A stretch of DNA of 64,000 nt, taken from assembly GCF_005543295.1 (NCBI RefSeq), contig NZ_SRSG01000023.1, positions 1 to 64,000 of the forward strand. Reading direction: 5' to 3'. The first letter of the stretch is position 1. Each line of letters starts with the position of its first letter. The notes under the pieces were generated by a model, which made no database searches, was not told the origin of the DNA, and was given only the letters and a program-made list of their open reading frames with translations. The stretch is from Halalkalirubrum salinum. GTDB taxonomy: Archaea > Halobacteriota > Halobacteria > Halobacteriales > Haloferacaceae. Made by a program: the position numbers and the translations under genes. Below, in pieces: positions 1 through 8,911 of the stretch.

Positions 1-310
1 GTTGAAGAACGAGAGATGCAAAACCGTCCAAACAACTTTATCGTTAGCGGTGGTTGGTTGAGCCAGCAGAATTTCCATAGGTGAATACAGAGCGCAAGTC
101 GGTCACGACCAACAATCGACAATTTCGTGCGTGACGGTCACGGGATTTGGATGCTCAACACGACGAATACAATCTTATCGACAGCTGAGCCAGTCTGTCC
201 CAGTCTTTATCACCGAGTCACGGAAAATATCCGTTGATTGGAATATGACCGACTATCTAGGGGTGTCCCGGCGAGATGTCGGGGCGGGCCTCGCGGGGGG
301 CGGCTCGGCA
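1..310. other. no gene recognised
   Basis: I see no convincing coding region in this stretch. Frames open on the plus strand here continue across the small membrane protein encoded on the other strand and read like its shadow. No RNA gene or repeat was recognised. Confidence 0.5.
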
Positions 311-550
311 CTACTCGCTTCCGTTCTGATCAACCCCGAACCGGTTTCGAAGACGTGGTCCAACAACAAACGCGACGAGCAGTGCGGAGCTGATTCCAAT
401 AGCCAATCCGGCCGCGTCACCGAACAACGCACTGCCAGCGATCAGGGTCACGACAAAAACGACCGCCGCAATGAGCACGACCAGCCACCCACTCAGCTCC
501 ATAATAGCCCACCCTTTTAGGCCTGCTACGAGTTCTTTGAGTAGACTCAT
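311..550 (-). CDS. small two-helix membrane protein
   Basis: Encodes about 79 residues with two hydrophobic segments, roughly residues 22-42 and 47-65, the second ending in a positively charged VGPRLRNRFG tail. This is a typical small haloarchaeal inner membrane protein, and I do not recognise a named family. The ATG at 550 (MSLLKELVAG) is preferred; a GTG three codons upstream is possible. It stands alone between stretches without clear genes, so context gives no hint of function. Confidence 0.5.
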   Translation of the reverse strand: MSLLKELVAGLKGWAIMELSGWLVVLIAAVVFVVTLIAGSALFGDAAGLAIGISSALLVAFVVGPRLRNRFGVDQNGSE

Positions 551-1066
551 ATCTATCACTCAAAAAGTCACTGTAACAACTTTTTGGTCGCGTCGCAAAG
601 AGGTCTAGAGTTTCGAGTGGTGGTTGCGTAGACTACTCGGGCTGCTATTTCTAACGCTCTCAAATCACGTACACTTGGTGCACGCCATTCTAACGCAGTA
701 TTTTCAGTTGTACGAAGTGCTGTCGAGACGCTCAGCGGCAAACTCTAGAGGACTTTGCGACGCGACCAATCGATTGCTGAATCTATCCTCTGTATCTCGC
801 ACGCCAATCCTATCAATACTTATGGATTTTAACATAGCCTATTGTCTCTCTATCTGGTTCGATACTGAGCGTACTGACTGATTGGCCGACGTTGATGTAA
901 TACACTTCGACAGTGCCTTTGGTCGGTGTCGTCAGGTTGGTGCTATTCTCCGGTGTGGTATCTTCGGGTGTTCCATTACTGTGCAAAGGAACCCGTAATC
1001 GGTACGTATTGAATTGCTAACCTTCCAAACAATTATTATTAGTTGTTGAATTGGTAAAACAAAGAG
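551..1066. other. gap without a supported gene
   Basis: An AT-rich stretch of about 500 bases. One plus-strand frame of 85 codons (624-881) has no recognisable family or composition typical of haloarchaeal proteins, and I do not call it. The sequence just before 1067 is AT-rich and is a plausible promoter for the next gene. Confidence 0.4.
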
Positions 1067-1669
1067 ATGGATGGTTCTGATACGCCTCAAGAAGACAAAG
1101 AAGATTCTTCAATAGAAAACATGATGCAGCATCTCCCTGCTGCGAAAGAACGGAAGAAATCAAAGTCCAATACGGGCTCAAAAAAGCCACGTCGGACGGG
1201 ACTTCAAAGAAAGGTTCGCCAACATTCCAACGTGGCGATCCTGTCAAAAAACTTCTCAGATCGTCTTGACGAACTTGTTGAGTCCGATGCAATTACCCAT
1301 CGCTCAGGTAAAAAACTAAAATCCGCAGAATCAGCTGTCGACGCCCACGGGCGGCTTCCAATTTATTATCGGAGCGGCGACACTGTCACTCACATCGGTG
1401 TGATTACAGATATAATCATCAACCCAGATCCAGATTCTACAGCAGCGAAAAAGTTTCGTGACCACATTAGTAAGGCCGATACCTACAGCGAGTACAACGA
1501 CGAGCTTGACACTACCACCTATATTGTGAAGAATGGGAAGAAACTCGATGAGCCATTTTCGATGACCCAATTAAACAAAGTAAGCGACAACGAGCCTGTA
1601 GATGAAAATTTCTGGCGATCACCAGCATATGTATTTCAGCGAGACGGTGACTTTGATTCGGTACTATAG
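1067..1669 (+). CDS. hypothetical protein with basic N-terminal tail
   Basis: A 200-residue protein not assigned to a named family. Residues 1-20 are acidic; residues 45-70 are strongly basic (KERKKSKSNTGSKKPRRTG), which suggests nucleic-acid contact or a flexible linker. The rest is a compact domain with IYYRSGDTVTHIGVITDI followed by a region rich in Asp and Tyr, a pattern that brings beta-rich PUA/EVE-like folds to mind, but that is only an impression. Base composition is AT-richer than the chromosomal genes further right, consistent with transferred DNA next to the IS element. Confidence 0.6.
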   Translation: MDGSDTPQEDKEDSSIENMMQHLPAAKERKKSKSNTGSKKPRRTGLQRKVRQHSNVAILSKNFSDRLDELVESDAITHRSGKKLKSAESAVDAHGRLPIYYRSGDTVTHIGVITDIIINPDPDSTAAKKFRDHISKADTYSEYNDELDTTTYIVKNGKKLDEPFSMTQLNKVSDNEPVDENFWRSPAYVFQRDGDFDSVL

Positions 1670-1820
1670 TAGAGCGTGTCATAGAACTCTTCACGCACTA
1701 TGATCGGTCTGATCATCAGTATAATATTAGATCAACAGTGCGTCTGCCCAGTGCACGGAGTTCAAAATGGGTTAGAAAGTATCCTTTCGTTTTGGCGGTG
1801 TTCAGATAAGTATGAAGAGT

Positions 1821-1867
1821 GAGGCGGTGTGTTTTCTGAGTGATTCATGCCCGAAAACACACGCCTC
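1821..1867 (+). promoter_or_regulatory. hairpin enclosing the transposase start codon
   Basis: Bases 1821-1836 pair with 1853-1867 to give a 15-bp stem with one bulged G. The 16-base loop (1837-1852) contains the ATG at 1847. The pairing is seen directly; a role in holding down transposase translation is inference. Confidence 0.55.
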
Positions 1868-2482
1868 AGCGGTACTATCGACCAGATCGAATTAGGTTTT
1901 GTGGAACGAGAAGCGACACCGAGATTGCTGATAAAGCTCGGTATTCAGCTCCATCTTGCTGGTCTATCACTTTCGAATACCGTTTCTATTCTTGAAATAT
2001 TCGGTGTCAAACGTGCTCGATCAATCGTCCATAATTGGGTTCATAAGGCCGATCTACAGCCCGAATCGGGTCGGTCTCCGGATCACATTGCGGTTGACGA
2101 GACTGTGATCCGACTCAACGATGAGCAATATTGGCTGTATGCCGCCGTCGATACTGAGACAAACGAATTGCTCCATACAAAGCTTGAACCGACGACAACA
2201 AAGGTTCTCGCTCATTCGTTTCTGACGGAACTCTCCGAGAAACACGACGTCTCTGACGCCGTGTTTCTCGTCGATGGATCGCACTCGTTACAAGATGCGT
2301 GTCAACGCAACGGCTTCGATTTCAGATACGAAAAACACGGAAATCGGAACAGCGTTGAACGTATCTTTAGAGAGATAAAACGTAGAACTATCTGTTTCTC
2401 AAACTGTTTCAGCAACGCCGAAGCAGAAACCGCCGACGATTGGATCAGATCATTCAGTTTCGCATGGAATCAGCTTATCTGA
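1847..2482 (+). CDS. IS6-family DDE transposase
   Basis: A 211-residue transposase of the usual length for haloarchaeal IS6 elements. An N-terminal helix-turn-helix region is followed by the catalytic core: the first Asp in HIAVDETVI, the second in FLVDGSHSL, and the Glu in VERIFREIKRR. It would cut and join element ends during replicative transposition. The ATG at 1847 lies in the loop of a strong potential hairpin (1821-1867), which could limit translation. No frameshift or stop is present, so the protein is probably functional. Confidence 0.93.
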   Translation: MPENTRLSGTIDQIELGFVEREATPRLLIKLGIQLHLAGLSLSNTVSILEIFGVKRARSIVHNWVHKADLQPESGRSPDHIAVDETVIRLNDEQYWLYAAVDTETNELLHTKLEPTTTKVLAHSFLTELSEKHDVSDAVFLVDGSHSLQDACQRNGFDFRYEKHGNRNSVERIFREIKRRTICFSNCFSNAEAETADDWIRSFSFAWNQLI

Positions 2483-2498
2483 ACACTACCTTCGTTTT

Positions 2499-3115
2499 CG
2501 AATAATGATTTTTTGCACAGGTTCAATGCGGTTCTTGGATTGAACTATGCTGTGAGGATGGCTTCGCTGATTTCGTATAATAGGCCCGCCCAACTGAATA
2601 TGCCAAACCACGTTGTCGAACCTATTGAACATCCGTCTTGAGAGTGATCGACGACTTCATTAGGAGCGTATCGCCGGCGGGTTAGCCAACAGACCCGGGC
2701 AGAAATTAGAGTATGTGTTGGTTAAGACAGCTGCTGATTAGAACGGCACGCATCGGCGAGACATACATAGAGCGTGAGAAGTAGTTACCCCAAAGAGTCG
2801 AGAAAGCGATTCCGACAGCGACCGAACTTCTGGACGCTAAGAATCATTTGCCCCGGGCGAACGGTGCCGGGGTACTCACCAGTCCGGTCGTTGAATCCTC
2901 AACAAAAGCTCAATCAAACGTTCCTAAGTGATTGATCAAGTAAATAACGACGATGAGAAGGTACGATACAACGCAATTTTTAATTTTGCCCGAGTTACGA
3001 AACAGTATCTTGAAGATGTCTAACCGGCGATTCCATCGTTGCCAGACGAAGACTTCGAATACCGGTGTTAGAATGCGTGCTGGGTGCTGAGGTATGTTGA
3101 GATGGAGTTAACACG
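2499..3115. other. gap with a short frame interrupted by the IS
   Basis: No complete gene is recognised. If the IS and one 8-bp target copy are removed, an ATG at 1700 reads in frame through the insertion point to a stop at 2639-2641 (78 codons). I do not recognise that peptide, and an open frame of this length can arise by chance. The remainder, 2642-3115, shows nothing I can name. Confidence 0.35.
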
Positions 3116-4144
3116 TCAGTAGCTCGATTGATTTAATGTGACTTCCATCTCGTAATGATATAGCGTTAATTCCTGAACCGCAGACATCGCATATTCAAGT
3201 TTTTCAGATGACTCACTCACAATGAGTCGTCCTTCGACCTCGGCATCAGTGCTTACGCCTTCTAAATCTTCGAGGTGGGCACGAACCCAGCCGACGTAGC
3301 GAAGAAGTTGGCCGACTGCCCGATCGCTAGTTCCGCTCCGTTTTAATTCAAGAACACAGACACGCGCATCCGACGTGTGCGTTAGCAGTATATCTGGTCG
3401 ACCAATGCCAGTTGAGAATTCGACCCCTGCCTGCGGGTCATCCGCGTCAGAATATATTTCCCACTGCTCTGAGAGTCCCATTCGATCCCAATGGTTTACG
3501 AGATATTGCTGTAAATGCCGCTCTTTGACGAACTCTCCGGTTCCTCCTACGTCCTCCATTGTCTCATCATCATCAGTTTCCTCACTTTGGACGAGATATC
3601 CAAGTAACGCGTCTAGATCCCAGTAATCAAGATCCAATTCGGTGCTGAGATCCTGTAGGACCTCATGCACGCGTCCATACCGCTGGCCAAAATCACTTCC
3701 GTACTCGAAATCTGGCCAGAGATCTAACTGTTTGAGAGCCTCTTCGGATCGGTTGTTCCATACTCCATAATCCTCAGGATACGCAGTTACAAGAATCGCA
3801 GAGATCGTCGCTTTCCCCATCCCATCGACCATATCCTTGGTTGTCTGAACACGTGACCCAAGATCCCGTTCCTTGTCTACGAGGATTTCTAAACCTTCTC
3901 TGAGTTGTTCCATATCTTCCGTCATCATAGAGCCCTTCCGATGTAGCCCGGTCCAGTGACGGTTGTTCTCATATAGTAGGAACTGTTTGAATTCTTGTTC
4001 GGTGAGGACCTCAATCTCCTCTGGTTGAAAGAGAGATCGATAATCGGCAAGGGCTGAATCTTTGTGCTCAATAGCGGCCGGTGGATCTTCACTCATTTTG
4101 ATCTCTGCGGCCCGCAATCGCTCAACTGCGGAATCAAGGCTCAT
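3116..4144 (-). CDS. NucS-like PD-(D/E)XK nuclease domain protein
   Basis: A 342-residue protein. The C-terminal third (about residues 205-335) has a NucS/DUF91-like restriction-fold core: GIGRPDILL, then VLELKRSGTSDRAVGQLL and RYVGWV, where the D and ELK supply the metal-binding residues. The N-terminal two thirds are helical and unlike the N-terminal domain of archaeal NucS, so this is probably not the housekeeping mismatch endonuclease but a nuclease that borrowed its catalytic domain. It could act in DNA repair or in defence against foreign DNA. It stands alone in an accessory region. The start at 4144 is the only good ATG. Confidence 0.72.
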   Translation of the reverse strand: MSLDSAVERLRAAEIKMSEDPPAAIEHKDSALADYRSLFQPEEIEVLTEQEFKQFLLYENNRHWTGLHRKGSMMTEDMEQLREGLEILVDKERDLGSRVQTTKDMVDGMGKATISAILVTAYPEDYGVWNNRSEEALKQLDLWPDFEYGSDFGQRYGRVHEVLQDLSTELDLDYWDLDALLGYLVQSEETDDDETMEDVGGTGEFVKERHLQQYLVNHWDRMGLSEQWEIYSDADDPQAGVEFSTGIGRPDILLTHTSDARVCVLELKRSGTSDRAVGQLLRYVGWVRAHLEDLEGVSTDAEVEGRLIVSESSEKLEYAMSAVQELTLYHYEMEVTLNQSSY

Positions 4145-4583
4145 ATCACCGTGATATTGATATTTAGCTGTATTAATACCTCAGGTGGTATGCTGCACCC
4201 TTACTGGTCATACGCTACACTCGCCACACTAACTAAGCGTCTACAAAATTCTGTGCAAATAATATGTCCAACACAGGATCTATTCTGTTAGCACGAAATC
4301 CGACTACTTTTTTCATTATAATCGATGTTTGAATTCTATTCGAAAAACACCCTATCTGACGAATATCACCACCACGAAATAGTACAAAGATCGGTGCCTT
4401 CGTGAGACATGATGGCGCGCATTTGGTTACAAATGGTACGCCTATGGCACCGGGAATACACGGACTAAGCACACGCCTTGTCAAATCCAAGCGTATCTGA
4501 CTCGGACACGAGACAAATAGTAGTCGATGGAACCACAGCAGATCAACAATATCAGTTATGTTGGTTTAGTATTATATTCCAGT
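4145..4583. other. gap without a supported gene
   Basis: An AT-rich intergenic stretch between two diverging genes. It presumably carries both promoters; an AT-rich block (attatattcc, 4571-4580) lies immediately before the next start. No other feature recognised. Confidence 0.4.
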
Positions 4584-5012
4584 ATGAACGACTTAGAGCG
4601 TGCAATTGACATTGCGTTGACTGCGCACACTGGTGACACTGACAAGGGAGGAGCGACATATATCCGACATCCACTTCGAGTGATGGAACAGATGGATTCC
4701 GAAACCGAGCGAGTCGTTGCGGTTCTTCATGATGTTATCGAGGACGCTGAGTACGAACTCGATGACATCCGCACTGAGTTCGGATCGGATGTGCGAGACG
4801 CTGTCGATGCACTAACGAAACGTGACGATGAGGCGTATCTTGCGGAGTTCATTCCACGATGTGCGCAGAATAAGATTGCTCGCCGAGTCAAACGGGCAGA
4901 TATTAAAGACAACATGGACCTTACGAGGCTTCCGGAGGTTACCGAAGAGACCGCACGTCGTCAAATAAAGTACCATCGAGGGCTCCAACGACTCGAATCT
5001 CCTGAGAACTGA
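4584..5012 (+). CDS. HD-domain hydrolase, small alarmone hydrolase-like
   Basis: About 142 residues, the size of stand-alone HD hydrolases related to the hydrolase half of RelA/SpoT. Visible signatures in order are AHTGDTDKGGATYIRHPLRV, then the metal-binding HD pair in AVLHDVIEDAEY, then RRVKRADIKDNMDL near the C terminus. The family removes pyrophosphate from ppGpp-like nucleotides or acts on other nucleotides; the actual substrate here is unknown. I place the start at the ATG at 4584 because the 19 upstream residues lack family similarity and the conserved region begins just after it. Confidence 0.78.
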   Translation: MNDLERAIDIALTAHTGDTDKGGATYIRHPLRVMEQMDSETERVVAVLHDVIEDAEYELDDIRTEFGSDVRDAVDALTKRDDEAYLAEFIPRCAQNKIARRVKRADIKDNMDLTRLPEVTEETARRQIKYHRGLQRLESPEN

Positions 5013-5295
5013 TACCGATCGATATTGGCTGTGGACCGTTCACAAACTCCCGGGCTCCTCAAGAGGCAATGATGCGACTTAACGAACCCTGAACCGAGGG
5101 GAAAAACAAGTGACCCTCACCCCCCGTTGTCGATGTGTAAACCCATACTCATCGGCGCTAGTGCGGATCTTGTATACCTTCTCTATCAATATCTTAGTGT
5201 TCGCACCGAGATCAAACCGATGTGCTCGACTGTCGTGTTAGCGGCGATCGGGGTGTTCGTGTTCAAAAAAATGTGGCGGGCGTCGTAAGCCGCTT

Positions 5296-5529
5296 TCAGC
5301 CGGCCGTGGCGTGCCTCCCAGCGTGGATTGATACGATCGACCTTTGAGGGTGAGTCGCCCAGAGGCCGTATGATTTGTGAGCTTCGTCGACCGGAACAAT
5401 CTCTAGGACCTGCACCTCCTTTTTATCTTCTAACACGGTATAACTCAGAGAGAGGTGCATGAGAAACAGATCTCGACAGCGGTCGATCGGGAGCTTTTCT
5501 TTGTCTCCCCGGCCACAGTTTGGATACAA
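5296..5529 (-). pseudogene. remnant of a RelE-type toxin
   Basis: The translated C-terminal part reads DLFLMHLSLSYTVLEDKK followed by EVQVLEIVPVDEAHKSYG, the characteristic end of haloarchaeal RelE/ParE-fold mRNA-interferase toxins. The N-terminal half that should precede it is not found in frame, and no antitoxin gene lies upstream. I read it as a decayed toxin gene. The open frame starts at 5529, but that start is unlikely to be native. Confidence 0.5.
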
Positions 5530-5902
5530 AATCGCTTCGAGATCGCCGAGATAGAAATTTCAATTTGATCTGTCTCGGCAACTGTCTGTTGCCAGATACA
5601 ACAGTTAATGATCATCCTCTACACAGAGTAAACCGTTTCAACAGAGTGATTATGCTAACTCTTCTGTATCAAGCGCGCTGTTGTCAATTTCGAAGATATC
5701 TTCGGGTCGGCGACACATCGATCATGCAAAAAATTACCAGTGGAAATACCAACGCTCCTGCAATCGCTATCGGTGAGCGCGTAGCTGAGCTAATTACAGA
5801 ACATTGAGGAGAAATCCCACGACTTCAGTTGTCTGGAGAATGTCAAGGCTGCACATACAAATTGTCCGATCAAAACCGAGTACCAACGCGAGTCCGACGT
5901 AA
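5530..5902. other. gap without a supported gene
   Basis: Short frames occur on both strands but none resembles a protein family. Given the toxin remnant on its left, this is probably decayed sequence. Confidence 0.35.
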
Positions 5903-6052
5903 CTACTGTGGCCTAACCGGGTCACCGCACTGGGAGCATTCTGCAAAGAGTCTCTTTTCACCATTTACCTCGTATTCGATGAGTACTGCAGTGTCGGGGA
6001 CCGCAGCGCTGCAGAATGGGCATGTTCCGATCGTGGATGCTGCATGCGACAT
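5903..6052 (-). CDS. small CxxC zinc-finger protein
   Basis: A 49-residue protein with two CxxC knuckles: TCPFCSAAVPDTAVLIEYEV and AECSQCGDPVRPQ at the C terminus. This arrangement is common among the very small zinc-finger proteins of haloarchaea, many of unknown role. I take the ATG at 6052 because the alternative upstream start would add about 29 residues with no family resemblance. It stands alone. Confidence 0.65.
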   Translation of the reverse strand: MSHAASTIGTCPFCSAAVPDTAVLIEYEVNGEKRLFAECSQCGDPVRPQ

Positions 6053-6368
6053 GAGTGTTGTGGGAAGGAACTTGGAGCGTGTGACATTGTCCAAGTTCCA
6101 TGTATTCGTTTGTGTTCTGGAGTGAAAAGCGCCAGCCAACCGTAGTGAAAGTGAAATCGAACTGGCTTCGCTTTGTCACCGATAGACGGCTGAGTACAGA
6201 AGATCACGGAGAAAACCCACAACATCAGTCGTATGTGGGGTCACTTTTCGAATCTAAGATCGACCGCGATCGATTCTGGTGCACAGGGGAGCTGGTTGTG
6301 TTGCCAGCATTAACAGTATGCACCTAAAAAGTACGGCTGAACGAGAATTGAGCACTACGGTACAGAAG
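6053..6368. other. gap without a supported gene
   Basis: Noncoding as far as I can see. It lies between the zinc-finger gene and the end of the pentapeptide-repeat gene. Confidence 0.35.
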
Positions 6369-8432
6369 TTAGCTGAGATCACCAGCACCAACCAGTACTG
6401 GCACCAACAGTCCGTTGACTGATTTCTGTTCTTCTTTTTGCTTGCCGAGCATAGCAGCTCGGAACATCTCGTTCCGGACGGCAGCTTTCTGTGCCTCCGC
6501 TGCAGTGGCCACAGCAGCGCCCGATTCAAACGCATCGTCTGAAGCCGATATTGGCATGAGATAATCCATCTCGACAAATTCCGGATCAAGATGGCCGAAC
6601 ACGATCTCGTCGCCATCGCGGCAGTAAACTCCCGCAATCATTGCCTCTTCGATCCGGTCGGTTGTCGGCGGTGCCTCACTGTTTATTTTGAGTCCAAAAA
6701 CTAGCGTCGCACTGGTCTGTGTCGGCAGTTTAGCAACCGCAGTCCGGGCCGTTCGCAGTGGCTCTTCGAACATGGCGTGCCACTCCCGTGGTTCAAAATC
6801 AGAGAGTAACTTAGCGATACTTTTTGTTAGAACAAAATCGTCTTCTACGAGGTGAGTTACCTTGGCTGGAATCGAGAACTCACCGGTTACTTGGCTGATA
6901 GCAAGCGTGTCGCCTTGATGTTTGAGTGATTCAGGATGAGCCAAAATCATCTGTTCACGGCGATCGGCAAGATCAATTTCATCTGCAAGCAGGAACTCAG
7001 CAGCCGTCAAATCGGGATCGATGGCGAATCGGGTCTCATCGAGCGTCGGTTCAACCAGAAATTCCGTTTTTTCGAACGTGGTCTGTCCGGTAAATCGTGC
7101 ATCGCTGAAGTCCGGATGGCCAGCAAACGTCGCCTCATCGAACCAAACTCGGTTACCGAAGGTACTTGATCTAAAAAGTGCCTTTTCTGTGAATTCAGCC
7201 CGGCTGAAGTCAGCCTTCTGGCGAACGGTAGCCGAGAATTGGAAATGCTTGAATGAGGCATCTGTACAGTCACAATCTCCGCCGATGGTTGAACCATGCA
7301 AAAAGAACTGGCCAGTCGCTACGACCTTTCGAAGCACCAGGTCACCTTCGAACGCTGCATCTCGAAGATGAGACACCCCATTGAAAGTTGCACGCCCGAA
7401 ATCTGCCCGCTTGGCAATTGTTGCGTGTGTGAACCACACCTCGTCATCGAACGTTACCTCTGTGAAAGATATTCGACCATCCGGGACTGTTAGCGTCCCA
7501 AAATCTGCTATCGAATCGAATTGTGCGCCATCAAAATTGATTGTGGTCCCGTCCACAGTTACATCTTCGAAGCTTGCTTCCGATTCAAAATGGGCATCCA
7601 CTGCGGTGAGATCCTCGTTAATTTTAGCGTGACCCCAATCAGTATCTCCTCCTACGTTGATTTTCCGTAGCTCAACAGCACCGTCAACAGTTGCAGCGAT
7701 ACAGTCAAACTCAGCATCAATTTCAGCGTCGTTCGCAATCAAATCACCCGCTACGGAGAGACTTGTCGCATCTAAACTCCAATCAAACGTCGCTCCTTCG
7801 AGAGTCATATCGCCTCTGACTGTTGCTCGCGCCAAGACAAGATTCGACGCAAACGAGGCTCCGTCTAGCAGGAGTGGTCCATCGACAGTAATACCACGCG
7901 CATCGACATAGCCCGCGTTCAAATCGGTCCCAATTATTCCACCTTCGACGGTCGCTCCATACCAGTAGATTCGCCCACGGATATCACACTTGGTAAGACT
8001 TACAGGTGCATTGAAATCTGTTCCCTCAGCGTAGATTGAGCCAGTTACTGCCGCGCCGTCAAGCAAAATCGGCACTTCGATGGTTGCGTTCGTTAGGTTG
8101 AGATCACCATTGATCAGTACCCCGCGAAGGTCAATTACCTCGCCACCTGCTGTCTTGACTGTCTTTCCTTCGAGATTCAGCGTTTCTAGCCTACCACCAG
8201 CGAACGTAGGTGAGACAGCTTCGTCTGCGAGAGTCTGCAGGAATTGTTCAGTAAATCGCTCATTTGGATACTCTGTGTTACCTGCATGAAACAAGCATCG
8301 CTCTTCATCAGGATCAATCGCTTCGTGCGGACACTGCTCGTAATCAGGGCGATGGAGTTCCACGGGATTGTCTGGCCACGAAGATTCCGGCGGATCATAA
8401 CGGTATGTACACTGACGGGATGATTCAGTCAT
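6369..8432 (-). CDS. large pentapeptide-repeat protein
   Basis: A 687-residue protein. Residues 8-50 carry a Cys/His cluster (QCPHEAIDPDEERCLFHAG), probably a zinc site. From about residue 80 to 475 it is built of repeats of the A(D/N)LxX type, for example ADFGRATFNGVSHLRDAAF and ADFSRAEFTEKALFRSSTF, which fold into a right-handed square beta-helix. The C-terminal 200 residues are a different alpha/beta region ending in an Ala-rich helix. It lacks a signal peptide or clear TM helix, so it is probably cytoplasmic. Pentapeptide helices often bind proteins; the partner is unknown. No partner gene is adjacent. Confidence 0.85.
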   Translation of the reverse strand: MTESSRQCTYRYDPPESSWPDNPVELHRPDYEQCPHEAIDPDEERCLFHAGNTEYPNERFTEQFLQTLADEAVSPTFAGGRLETLNLEGKTVKTAGGEVIDLRGVLINGDLNLTNATIEVPILLDGAAVTGSIYAEGTDFNAPVSLTKCDIRGRIYWYGATVEGGIIGTDLNAGYVDARGITVDGPLLLDGASFASNLVLARATVRGDMTLEGATFDWSLDATSLSVAGDLIANDAEIDAEFDCIAATVDGAVELRKINVGGDTDWGHAKINEDLTAVDAHFESEASFEDVTVDGTTINFDGAQFDSIADFGTLTVPDGRISFTEVTFDDEVWFTHATIAKRADFGRATFNGVSHLRDAAFEGDLVLRKVVATGQFFLHGSTIGGDCDCTDASFKHFQFSATVRQKADFSRAEFTEKALFRSSTFGNRVWFDEATFAGHPDFSDARFTGQTTFEKTEFLVEPTLDETRFAIDPDLTAAEFLLADEIDLADRREQMILAHPESLKHQGDTLAISQVTGEFSIPAKVTHLVEDDFVLTKSIAKLLSDFEPREWHAMFEEPLRTARTAVAKLPTQTSATLVFGLKINSEAPPTTDRIEEAMIAGVYCRDGDEIVFGHLDPEFVEMDYLMPISASDDAFESGAAVATAAEAQKAAVRNEMFRAAMLGKQKEEQKSVNGLLVPVLVGAGDLS

Positions 8433-8911
8433 GATATCGTGTTATTCATGTTACAATATAAAAACAATCATCGATCAGTGAAGCACTCTCGCCTGAAATT
8501 GCACCGATCGTGTCACGGTGGCGGTCCACTGGCGACCAAACACGCAAAAAATGCGATCGAGAAGTACTCAGTATGAATCGGCCCACAACGTACGAATGTG
8601 CTACGTGTGTCACAGGCTTTTCGAACACGATGCCCCACACCGAGATCGTACGGCGTGATTTCGTTGACGTTCCGCAATCGTCTCGCATCGAACGGCTCTG
8701 TTGAAAGCCTCGACAAATGATCGATTCTAGCAACCGTGCTGAATAAACAGTGTGAACGTAGTATTTTGCTAAAGAACTTCTTGACCGATATATAGTGTGG
8801 AGAACCGACTTACCGAATCCCCGAAAAGAATAATTGCCGCTATGTCTCAATGTTAGACAGATATCAACTCTAATACCTGTACCGTAACCACGGGATCCGC
8901 ATGTACTGTAG
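8433..8911. other. gap without a supported gene
   Basis: About 480 bases with no frame that I can support. An AT-rich block just above 8432 is a likely promoter for the pentapeptide-repeat gene. Confidence 0.4.

Larger units (their letters stand above)
1794..2490 (+). mobile_element. intact IS6-family insertion sequence (697 bp)
   Basis: The element is bounded by 17-bp terminal inverted repeats (1794-1810 and 2474-2490) that agree at 15 of 17 positions; the conserved core is GTGTTCAGATAAG. It is flanked by a perfect 8-bp direct repeat, TTCGTTTT, at 1786-1793 and 2491-2498, the target duplication expected for IS6-family insertion. One transposase gene fills it, and the stop codon lies inside the right inverted repeat. 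Intact ends, perfect duplication and an unbroken gene imply a recent insertion. It resembles the small haloarchaeal ISH elements of the IS6 family. Confidence 0.93.

Noticed and set aside
131-520. Plus-strand frame of 129 codons
   Set aside because: Antisense to a two-TM protein with a better composition; no family seen.
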